The notes beneath the pieces were generated by a model. That model was not told the DNA's origin. It ran no database searches and worked only from the letters and a program-made list of their open reading frames with translations. A DNA stretch of 27,589 bases from Pinguiococcus pyrenoidosus (taxonomy: Eukaryota > Sar > Pinguiophyceae > Pinguiochrysidales > Pinguiochrysidaceae). Shown one piece after another: positions 1-9,618 of this stretch. The stretch covers positions 1 through 27,589 of the forward strand of contig JAAMXY010002602.1 in assembly GCA_019677205.1 (NCBI GenBank). The letters are read 5' to 3'. Positions within the stretch are counted from its first letter, which is position 1; each line of letters opens with the position of its first letter. The position numbers were made by a program, and so were the translations under genes.

Positions 1-2781
1 AAACGTGCGCGTCGACGCTTTGGGCGTCGACGCCGGGGGGCTTTCCCGCGCTTTTGAGCTCGGATATGCGCTCGGCGCAGGTAAGTTCGGGTCAGGCTGC
101 GAAGCTCATGCCTTTGTGGATGGGACTGACGCGCGGTCTTGCGTGAACAAGGACTGAGCTTTGGGCTGAATGACGTGGGAAACCACAGGCTGCATCAGGG
201 AGATGTTGTCACCTTTGACGTGGTGCTGGATTTCCCGACGAAGACTCTTCAGCCGAGGCACTTTGAGATCCTGCAGAGGCACGAAGATCTTCAGGCGCAT
301 GCCATTGCGGCGGCGAGGCCGGCAAGCGATGAGACTGTCCTGCTTGAGAACGTCTCCCTGCTGGTTTGCCACTTCGACGAGACCACGCGCCTGGGCATCG
401 CCACCTGCGCAGACCCCGATGGACACGAGCAGCTCCAGCGCGAGCTTGCTGGGCTGACCGTCGATCTGCTTTCGCACCCCAATGAGCCCTTCTCCATCGA
501 GATTGCGGCGAGAAGTCGTCAGCGGAAGGAGGAGGAAATCCCTCTTCGCCGCTTTGATCGTTTGCTGGGCGAGGTGCACCTGCATGGCGCCACCGGCAGG
601 CTAGTGGCACGAGCGCTTCGCATACAAGAGTTCGGGTACCGGGATCGGCACGTGGGCGTCATCTGGTCGATGCCCAGCGGCCCAACTCGAGGCGTCATCC
701 GATGCTCGTCGCTGGGCGGCGAGGCGTACTTCAGCATGGACCAGGTGCTGGGCCGGCGAATCAGTGTCCCCAATGAGGTGTCCTTTGACATTCGATCCCG
801 CGGCGCCAGTACGAGCAAGCGAATCTGGTCTGCGGAAGGATTCGAGGCCGTTCGCATCCAGCAGGACAGGGGCAAGGCCTGGTACCAACGGGTTCTTCGG
901 CGCAACGTCGAAGGCACCGTCGAAGGTACCGTGGATGGCAAGCATGGCATGCGCGTCATCGTCAACCTCGACGAGCCGGCGCCCGTAGCGAGCTTCGCGA
1001 TGCGCTACGGCGTCCTCAGCACGGCGCTTCTGGAGCTGAAAACCCGCCGGAGCATCTGCTTTAGCCCGCAGCTGCCCGAAGATGCTCGCGTTGCCCTACG
1101 TGCGGTTGCGCCGGCTCTTGGTTTGCATGTCGTGGAAGGGGGGGAGGACGGTATCTCTGTGAGCGGATCACTGCCCGACGGTGCCTCCCTTCTACACGAG
1201 CCCTTTGAGCAGCAGCAAGACCTTTCCCAAATGAGAGTTCGATGCGCCGATTTGATGCCTGGCGTCCCGTTGGAGTCGATCCAAGCAGCGGGCACGCGAG
1301 TTGCGCTCGACATTGCGTATACTCGCAAGGTGGACTCCACCACGGCTAGCAACGTGCGACCGGTTGGGTGGTCGCCGCGAGATAATGTCAGCGCAGGCGA
1401 GCTGGAGACTGTTCGAGGGATTGTCACCTTCTGTAGCAGCAAGGGCGGGACCATCGCGCTGGAGACAGTGGACGAGCAGGTGCACTATTCCTTGAAGAAA
1501 ATCGAGGTCATTTCCGCCAGCGGCGAGACAACCGCCATGGTGGGTGAAGGGAATCCGGACCGCGACGTCGAGGAAGCCGGGCTGGTTTGCGGGGCCAACG
1601 TGGAGGTGGTCATGATGAAGGAGGGCCCGAAGAAGAGCAGGCAGAGTCGCTCCAACTTCCGCTGCCTTTCGATCCAGATCCTGCCGTTCGGATCGGTGAC
1701 CTTGGAAGAAGAGCTTCCCGTGGACTTTAAGGGCGTTGTGGTTGGTGTTCCCGTAGCCAACGAGGCTGCTGCCACTGCCAGTGGCAATGCTGATGGTGGT
1801 GCCGATGGCAACGGGGACGGCAATGCCAATGGTGATGCCGATGCCGATGCCATTGCAGATATCAATGCTGTTGCAGCTTCTGGTAGTTGGCAGGAGGGCT
1901 TGCGCTCCGCGCTCGTCACGCTCATCGGACCCACTGAAGCGCTGGATTGGTCGGACGATGATTACTTTGGATCTACCCCAAAGTCGGAGACCACGACACA
2001 GTGGCGCAGACGGGGAGCATCCGAGGAAGACGCTGCCGACCGCTTGGCCGCTCCAAGCGAGAGCCCCCAGGATCCAAAGCCGGTTGTCAAGGGCTTGCAG
2101 ACATTCTCATTTCACCCAACCGACGATGTCACCAATGATAGCATTTGCCGTGGGGACGTTGTCAGCGTCCGCCTGAGCCACCGAAAAGGTAGCTCAAAGA
2201 CCAAGTTCCATGTGCGGCGCATCGTGAAGTCGCCCGAGGTAGGCCCCCCTATGGTGGCATTCCCAAGGCAAAATCGCCGAGTCTGAGCGCCCCTTCCTTT
2301 CCTTGTCCGTTGTGCATTGCACAGGCCGCGCTTGACGAGACTGAGGGGACGGTAGCCTTTTCAGAGCGGCGAACGAGTTCCCTCACCTTGTCCTGTCCTA
2401 AGAACCCGGAGGGCCTGCGGGTGCACAGCCGATTCCTAATAAGGATCGGACTAGGCTCTGCATTCCCGACGTCGGGGAATGCTGTGCGGTACTTTTTGAT
2501 CCAAGGCGGAGATGAAAAGATGCATGCCATCGGGGTACGTATGCGCTTCTCGCGCGAAACAAGGTGAAGGCTCCGCTACGGAAAAGGAACTCATTCGAGT
2601 CGCCGCCAGATTTTGAAGAAGCCGGTGGAGCGACCGGTGGCACTTGCAGGCGAAAGCAACTATGGAGAGTACCGGGCGAGGAACACTGGTGAGCATGGTT
2701 GCTGTCAAGATTCTCCATGGTCGAGTCTTTGGCGAAGGCTCAACTACTGACAACCGCAAAATCGCATCTTCGCAGGGCTGA
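1..2781 (+). CDS. Divergent cold-shock-domain protein, UNR/CSDE1-like (5' partial)
   Basis: The gene runs in from the left edge. Inferred exons are 2-80 (donor GTAAGT), 152-2238, 2325-2534 and 2650-2781, with all phases closing (1, 0, 0); this gives about 835 residues before the TGA at 2779. The protein is a string of beta-rich units that recall UNR/CSDE1: each opens with a Gly-x-Val/Ile strand (RGVIRCSSLGGEAYF near 691, RGIVTFCSSKGG near 1414, EGTVAFSERR near 2343) and many contain a GDVVTFDV-type strand. The aromatic RNP1 motif (KGFGFI) of true cold-shock domains is absent, so these look like non-canonical CSDs. A low-complexity Asn/Asp/Ala/Gly stretch lies at about 1780-1860. UNR proteins bind mRNA and control translation and stability; that role here is by analogy. 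That the gene is real is well supported by the long open frame and G/C third positions. The family call is moderate, and the last exon (2650-2781) is the least certain part. Confidence 0.72.
1780..1860 (+). repeat. Degenerate GGN/GAY/AAY-type coding repeat
   Basis: An imperfect six-base-periodic repeat (variants of GGCAATGCTGAT and GATGCCGATGCC) encodes an Asn/Asp/Gly/Ala linker inside the cold-shock-like protein. It looks like an expandable, disordered spacer between domains. Confidence 0.6.
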
Positions 2782-3111
2782 GAAGGACCGCAGCAGTCGC
2801 GGAGGCGAAGAAAGCGAAAGGGCCGGACGGCTCGCCAGGCTTTGCCTGCCATCACAGACCAAGCCTGATCAAAGAAGCCAGCAGGGAGGCCTGAGCTTAA
2901 AGCAGAAGGATCTCCTCTTGCGTCAATGGCAGGCTTTCCAAGCTCCATTCCCCGCGCGGCCTCCTCAGGAATGTTCACGCCTCCTCAGGAATCCTCACGC
3001 CTCCTCACCTTGCGCTGGTGCTGGCACCTGTCCGACACCGGCAAGATAGCTGCTCAGCTGGTTCTCAGCGCACTGCATGATTCTTCCATTTGTCGTACTT
3101 GGCGCCCTTCA
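2782..3111. other. Convergent intergenic region with a short tandem repeat
   Basis: This is the tail-to-tail spacer between the cold-shock-like gene and CFAP99. It contains an imperfect tandem repeat at about 2960-3008 built on CTCCTCAGGAAT and TCACGCCTCCTCA. No reading frame in it has convincing codon bias or similarity. It probably holds the 3' UTRs of both genes. Confidence 0.5.
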
Positions 3112-5663
3112 TCATGTTTCGGGGACCATCGCTCGAGCTTGGTAAGCCCTGCTGCGTGCGATCCCTTCTCTTGTGATCCGATCGGCATACCTGTGGGATT
3201 CGCATGAGTTGGCGCAACGCGTCTAACGAGCAGAGGGAAGCGGGGCACTGACCTATTCCGGGCTCTCTGCTTCTTCAAGGCCGCCTTCTCCTCTGCTCTC
3301 GCCGCCTGGAACTTCGCCTTCTTGTCCTCGATGATCTGCCGCTGTTTCTCCAGCTCGTCGACCCGGGCAGCCAAGACTCGCGCGGCACTTTCATCTGAAC
3401 CTCGCCTTTGCTCGATGTCGGCTCTCAGTTGATTGCGCCTCTTCTGCGTCTTGTGCTTCACTTTTACAGCCTCCGAGGAGGCGGCATCGGCTTGCTCCGC
3501 TCGCTGCCGTGCCAAGGATTCGCGCTCGCGGCCCTTGAGGAGCTGCGAGAACTTCCTTTCTTCGACGACGTGATGCGCCGCGCCCAGGAACATCTGTTCT
3601 CTCTTCCTTCGGCGTTCTTCTTCCTTCAGCCGGGCGTGCTCTGCGTTGATTCGGTCCCGCTTGGCTTCTACCACCTTCAGGACCCGCTCATTCCCACGCG
3701 CACGGGTTTCCTGAGCGAGGCGCGCTTCTTCCTGCTGGGCTCGAATCTTCTGCTCCCGTGCTCGGGCATTGTCCTCCGCCGCCGCTTTCCTCAGCTCTTT
3801 CAGCTTCTTTTCGCGCTTCTCCAGGTCCAGTTGCTTCTTCTCTCGGTGCTCTACAATGTCCGCCCTCCGTTGATCCCGCTGAGGTGCAAAGCATGATCAA
3901 AACCTTGCTGAGACGTGGCATCTTCTTTTTGCCAGTTGGCAGAGCAGCTTCCTACGCATACCTGCTTCTCCTCCCGCATGCGATTCATCTCCAGCCTTTC
4001 CTGCATCTCGCACATGGACATCTCCCCCAGAAGCCCCTTTCCGCAGTGCGTGGTTGGATCGAATACGTTGACCGGCCGCTCGAAGAAGTGCTCGGCCTTG
4101 AGCTTTCGGATGCGCTCTTCCCGCTCGGCCTGTTCCACGAGGATCTCTTCCTCTCGCTCGCGCCGCCTTTGCTCCAGCTCCTCCTTCAGAGCGTCGCGAT
4201 TGTGGCGCCGCTCTTCCAAGACTTTCTGCACCGCGGCTTGCGGCGCGACTTCTCGAACTTCACGCACTTCAGAGACAAGAAGCTGGTTCTTCATCCGCGA
4301 CACGTCACTCTCCAGGGCCCTTAGATCTTGCATCCGCCTCGCTTCCTCCCGGAGACTCTGGGCGTACTCCGCATTGTCCAGCAGCCGCTGCTTCATCGCG
4401 GCCTTTGCGTTGTGCTCAGCAATGTAGGCCTGCTGCCGCTTCATCTCGACCTGCTCCTTCGCCAGGTTGGCATCGCGCTCGCGCATCCGCCGCTGCCACA
4501 CCTCGAAGTTGTGGGTGTCTTTGAGCTCCGCTTCGTATGCTTCGATGATTCTCGCCTCCTTCGCCTGCTTCTTCTTGAAGAGCGCATCTTCTCGGAGGAT
4601 GCTGGAGGCGGTGGGCCGCACGATCGGCTTCTTCCGGAAGTCCGGGGGCTTGTTGTACACCTTGCGGTCGAAGTCGAGCGTCGCTTGTTCCTCCGCCTCG
4701 AGTTGCTTCCGCAGCGTTCCCAGGTTCGTCCTCGTCTCATGCAGCTCGAAGGCTTGCTCTTCAGACTCTGCATACTTCTTCACCGTCGCCTCCAGCGTCT
4801 TGGCGCGTCGCTCCTGCCGCTGCTTCTCCAGCCCCTCCAGGGACGCATCGTGGGCGTGAGACGGAAGGGGCTTGGCCTGCGAGAAACTGGTCTTCAGTAT
4901 CGCATTTCGGGAGCTCCCATTTCTCTCACCACATGCCCCACCTGGTAAGCATGCGGGATTCGCATGGGCTCTCTCAGCGGTCTGGCAGTGGGCTTGTTGA
5001 TCTTCGGGCTCTTCGGCTGCGTCAGCTTCCTGAGGGAAAGCACAGCAAACATGCCATGAGCCTCATGTACGGCGTCCCTGACGCTTATTTTTGCCATCCT
5101 TACTTCTTGGCCACCTTGGGGATACCAGCCGTCGCCTCTCGCTCCTTCTTGGCCGCCTCGGCGGTCACCACTTGCAGCTCCAGACTGCGAAACATGGCCT
5201 CCAACTCGGCTGTTCGGCTTTGAATGGGCTCGAGAAGGCGTTTCTCGACGAATTCCAGGTCATAGAGCGCCACCAACTCCGCCTTTAGCACTGTGTTCAT
5301 CGTCTGCGCATCTAAAAGAAACTCCAAGAGCGGAGCGGCGACAGTTGCGGCTAAAGATTGCAGGAGATCTTTGAGCGCGCCTCGAGATAGCTCTTCCAAG
5401 CGGAAGAGCAGCACGCCCAAAAGGATCCTGTGCACGCTCATGTCGTTTCTAGATGCTTTGGCCGCCATTTGAAAGTAGAACAGCTCCAAAGCGCTCTTAA
5501 GCGCCGCACTGTGGCGCAAAGACGTGTAGATCGCTTGCCGGAGAAACATCTCATCGTCCTTGGCGCGGATGTGATCGTCCAAGAAAGCATCTAACGGTTG
5601 CTTGCGAACGTCAAACGCCTCTAAGAGCTCGACGGCGCGAAGAATCGCGAATTTGAACGACAT
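3112..5663 (-). CDS. CFAP99: CFAP99, cilia- and flagella-associated protein 99
   Basis: Five exons in transcript order: 5663-5104, 5029-4942, 4876-3962, 3878-3253 and 3190-3112. Introns are 74, 65, 83 and 62 nt and phases close at every junction. The N-terminal ~185 residues are a helical domain with VELLEAF and AFLDDHIRA, as in CFAP99. Next comes the short LTQPKSPKINKP...ARPL segment typical of the family (Leu-Thr-x-Pro-Lys before a proline-rich strand), then some 500 residues of charged single-helix or coiled-coil sequence rich in Glu, Lys, Arg and Gln. The family is axonemal and found in ciliated eukaryotes, so this implies a flagellate stage. The start is the first ATG, directly preceded by an E2F-type site. 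The last small exon (3190-3112) rests on splice consensus and phase alone. Confidence 0.87.
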
Positions 5664-5676
5664 TTTGGCGGGAAAA
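5663..5676 (-). promoter_or_regulatory. E2F/DP-type site at the CFAP99 start codon
   Basis: The plus strand reads TTTTGGCGGGAAAA; on the gene strand this is TTTTCCCGCC running straight into the ATG. It contains the canonical E2F core TTTSSCGC. The same 14 bases occur upstream of ORC3. Function is inferred from the motif and position. Confidence 0.55.
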
Positions 5677-5889
5677 TGCGCGAGAGAGGCGTTTGCTTTG
5701 GGCCGAAAAAACGAATTTGCTGAAGGATGAAAATAGGGAGGCCCATGTATATGGACAGAGGAACTCTGTATTCCTCATAAATAATACGACTCTTACAGCG
5801 GACAGAGTAGGAAAGTCAACTTTGAGACTTTGACTTGAGAAGGATGAAAACAACAGAGTCCTTTGTATTGTCTGCAACACGTCTACGCG

Positions 5890-8800
5890 TCAGCATCGTT
5901 CTCGCTTCCGCTCCGTTCTGAATTTCTCTCCAGGCATGCCGAGTCGCCTTTGATGCCTCTTAAGCTCCCAGCGGCGGCAGGCATTGTGCTGTGGTTTCTG
6001 CAAACTTCTACAAAGGTCGCAGCATGGTGAGGCAGACTGCTTCACGTCTTCAAGCTCTCTTTTTCCACTTGCATGCACCTTTGGCCTCTTCGCGAGAGTC
6101 GGCGTCGTGACACCTCGTCTGGTGCGGAGCATCATGCTGGGCACGACAAAGTCGGTTTGCACAGCGCCCATCTGCGTTGGCGGCTCCACCTGGATGGCGA
6201 CGGCCTTCGAAGTGTCTCGGCGCAGCCTCTCCGCCTCCAGGACGCCCGTGAGCTCCGCCTGCTTCTCCTGCAGGCGCACTTCGACATGCCTGATGTCATC
6301 CTCTAGCTTGTCGATCTTCTTCCTGTGAAGCTGCGCGAATCGTGCAAAGCGTGAGAGAGACTCTGCTGGAGCTGCAGGAAGCGGCCGAGTCCTGCTCCTC
6401 CATCCTCCTACCTTGTTCTCCGTGGAAGAGCGCTGATAGTCCACGGACAGCTGCTGACTTGCAGAGGCGAGGGACTCGGCTTCCTGTCTCGCCTTTGTCG
6501 CTTGTTCCTCCCAGTCGTCCCTTTCTGTTCTCAAGTTCTCAAGGGCCTAAACAAGCAACAGCATGAACATCAACACCAAGACAAGGCACCGCAAAGCGTC
6601 GACACCTTCCCTCCCAAACGGACTCACCTCCTTGTGGCTTTTCTTCAGGTTCTTGGTCGCGGCGTGGTGCCTCTCTGCTTGCTCCTCCATCGTATTCATC
6701 AAGTCGGTAATCTTTATCAAGGCCACGATGAGTCGTCAAGTTTTATTTCCGCGTCTCCTTTGACAACGCTCCGACGGACCTGTGTCTCCAAGCTGTCGTT
6801 CTCGCCTTGCAGCCATCTTGCCCTCATCTGAAGCTCGTCGGCACGATTCTGGACGTCGCTGAGCGCCTCCGTCAACCCGCGGAGGCTCTCAATCTCGAGG
6901 TTGGCTTTCGCCAAGTCCTGCTCAGACTCTTCGAGGCGTCGATCCTTCTCCGCTTCCTGTGATCGAGGAGTATCACATGTCATGTCATTTTCCGTTTCGT
7001 TTCCGCCCGGACAGAAAGCTGCGGTTGGTCTGTACCATCGCGTCTCCCATCTGTTCGAGGGACTCTTCTTGTTCTCTCTGAGAGCTTGCTGTCTTGGCTT
7101 CCTCCGCCTCGGCGCGCTTCAGCAGCTGGTCCTCGAGTTTCTCCTTCTCAGCGAGCCATGCCTTCGACTTGTCCTCCATCTCATTCTTTGCAGCCATCAG
7201 CTCCTGGCGTACCGACTCGATCTGATTCTCGAGCTTTGCTTTCTGGCATTCCCAGCGCAGCTCTCGGTCTTCAAGCAGCGCCAACGCGCTGGAAAGCTCC
7301 TTGGCTTCGGCCGTCAGCTTCGTCACGCTGCTGCGGAGCTCCGTCGTTTCCTGCTCCCTTGCAGCCTCGGTCTCACTTTCCAGCAGCTTGAGCTTGTGGG
7401 CAGCTCCAGAGGTGGAAGAGCTACGCTCCAGGGTGCTCGGTAGTTCGCCAGAGACCGAGGCATCGCGTTCCAAGGCATCGTCCGCCGTCTTCCGCTGATT
7501 TTCCCCAGACTGACTTGCCGCGTCTTCCTCTGCTTCGTGATCTCGACGTCTCAGCGCTTCTAACTCCTCCTTCTGATCTCGCACCAAAGCTTGCAGAGCT
7601 TCTATCTGCTGCGTTAGCATCGTCTCTTTCTTCGCGGCGTCGGTCTTCATCTCGTTGAGCTGCTTCTCATTGGCCCTATTGCTCTGCGCCAGCGACGTCT
7701 CGGACTCTTCAATGACCTTTTGGATCTTCGCCTCCGCCTCCGCCTTTGCCTTTTGCACTTCGTTGGCCGCCGTTGACCGCAACGCATCCATTTCCTCCTC
7801 CGCAGTCTCCTTCACCAAGCAGATCTTCTCTTCCGCCTCCGTCTTTACCTTGGCGAGGTGCGTATCCGCCTCGTGCTTCAAAGCGTTGAGAGAGTCTTCG
7901 ACAGTCTGAATCTTCGCATCTTTCTCGAGCAGCTCCTGTGCATTCTGATCGAGCTTCTCTCGCAGTGTAGCTGTTACCGCTTGATGCCTTTGCTCGTAGT
8001 CCGCCACGACGCGCTCCTTCGCCGCAATCGCGTCCTGCGCCTTCTGCTCCAACTGCTGGCGCTCTTGGCGGCTCTCGTGAAGCAGCTTCTCCAAGTGCTT
8101 CTCCAGCCGGTTGCGCGCCTTTTCTTCTGCTTCAAGGTTGCCTTCGTGCTCCAGCTGCAGCTCCTGCAGCTGCGTCATCAAGTCCGCTTCGCGGTGTCTC
8201 GCGGCGTTCAGCAGTGTCTGCATCCGCCCGCTCTTCTCCGTCGCGAGAGCCACCTCTGCTCGCAGGCCGCCCAGAACTTCGTCGAGGGTGGCAAGCTTCC
8301 TCCTCAGCACGGTGGCTTCACGCGTCAACCTTGCCACATCTTGCTGCCGGGACTTTGAGGTGGCCTCGGCCTTGTCCAGCTGCGTCTCGAGCTCGCTCCT
8401 GGCCTGCAGCTGCCTTTGCAGCTCCGAGACTGTCTTCTCCGAGGCCGCCAGCAGCGGTCGCAGCTTCTCAGCGTCGCGAAGTCGAGCTAGTGCAGTCCTA
8501 ACTTCGTCGCGACTCGCCGCGAGCTCGTGCCTGGTGCGCTTTAGGACGTGCATGTTGCTGCTGGAGAGCTTGGCCTTGAGCTCCAGCACCTTCTGGGTCA
8601 GGATGTCTCGATCCTCCTGCGCCTTGTGCACCTGGACGTCGAGCGCTTCGCGATCCTCTTTGGCAGCCGCTTGAGCCCGCTGTGCATCCAGCCGAGCGGC
8701 GGTGAGCTCATCGAGCAGGTGTTCGACGCGGTCCTGCAAGGCCTCGATCTTGCGGCTCTCCTTGTGCACCAGCTCAAAGTGGCCGCCGCGCTGGTCGTCG

Positions 8801-9105
8801 CGCAGCCGCAGGTAGGTCTCAAAGGGCGCAAAGACGGCCAGAGCGTCGCGGACGTCGAGACTGGGCACGGCGGTGAGGATCTCCGGCGGCACCGGCTGCC
8901 CTTGGCCGGCGAGAAGCGCCTGGCGAACGGACAGAACATCCTTTTGGTAGGCTCTTTGGATGACCTCCAGCATCATGTTTCGTCGCTTCAGGCGACCAGT
9001 GAGCAAGTCCACTTCTGTACGAAGCTTCGCGACCTCTTCGAGCACCTCGGCGCCCGCCGGTTCGTCGTCGTCGTCGTCCATGAAGAGCTCAGCATCGACG
9101 TTCAT
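5890..9105 (-). CDS. Long coiled-coil protein, uncharacterised (968 aa)
   Basis: Five exons: 9105-7036, 6956-6780, 6711-6628, 6546-6412 and 6330-5890. Introns of 79, 68, 81 and 81 nt all fall between codons (phase 0). After an acidic N-terminus with a run of Asp, residues ~20-840 are nearly continuous coiled coil with heptad-like Leu/Ala spacing and many Glu, Lys, Gln and Arg. One less helical insert (about residues 65-105, with PVPPEIL and FETYLRLRDDQRGG) may be a small folded element. The C-terminal ~100 residues are basic and carry a Cys/His cluster (CCDLC, then a His and a Cys 9 and 12 residues on) that could bind a metal. I do not recognise the family. A centrosomal, basal-body or cytoskeletal scaffold is plausible from composition and from its neighbour CFAP99, but this is inference. 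It shares a 513-nt divergent promoter with the gene at 9619. Confidence 0.82.
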
Positions 9106-9618
9106 GTTGACGAGGCGGAAGATCGCGTATGCGTCTTTTCGGCTTCTAGTCTGGCTCTACACGCTCTGCCTGTGCTTGGCCTGTCGGTAGCGAGGAGAAG
9201 AAGCTTGGAGAGGAATCGTCGACGAGCGCTCTTCTCTCTCTCTCTCTCTCTCTCTCTGCGGGTATCTTTGTGTTTCACACAAACTCGAAAACGCCACAAA
9301 AGGAAGAGACCGATTCTCAGCCTTCTCCGCTCTGGTTCCCCCGCATCTCCTTGCTCCCCTCTCTCTGATCTCGAACGCCAAAAAGAGGTGACATCTCTGT
9401 TTTCTCAAACCAAAACCACAACGCATTTTCCGCAGAACAAAGAGCCGAAAGTCAAAGAGCGGAAAACCGCGGCTAGTCCGGAGCGGACCAGAATCCTTAT
9501 TCAGCCCTGTTTCAGCAGACGGCCGTTCAAACTGCGCACTTTCCGGCCTTCCGATTGGCTCAAGCGTCCGACAAAGAGAGGATCTTGCGAACGCCGCAGT
9601 TTCGAGAGAGAGACGCCG
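9106..9618. promoter_or_regulatory. Divergent intergenic promoter region
   Basis: Head-to-head spacer between the coiled-coil gene (-) and the UBL/SAM-like gene (+). It contains a CT dinucleotide tract at 9233-9257 and an inverted CCAAT box (CGATTGGCT, core 9554-9558) 61 nt upstream of the plus-strand start. The minus-strand ORF of the neighbouring frame through here lacks conserved content. No TATA box is evident. Confidence 0.5.
9233..9257. repeat. (CT)n microsatellite
   Basis: About 12 uninterrupted CT units in the divergent promoter, on the side proximal to the coiled-coil gene (9105). Confidence 0.9.

Noticed and set aside
42-49. A further E2F-core match (TTTCCCGC) near the left edge
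   Set aside because: It lies inside the inferred coding exon of the cold-shock-like gene, not in a promoter, and is expected by chance.
3191-4970. Repeated CATGCGAATCCC sequence at two CFAP99 sites (near 3195-3206 and 4951-4963)
   Set aside because: One copy is in an intron end and the other codes for conserved-looking CFAP99 sequence; a 12-base match in one gene is too little to call a repeat element.
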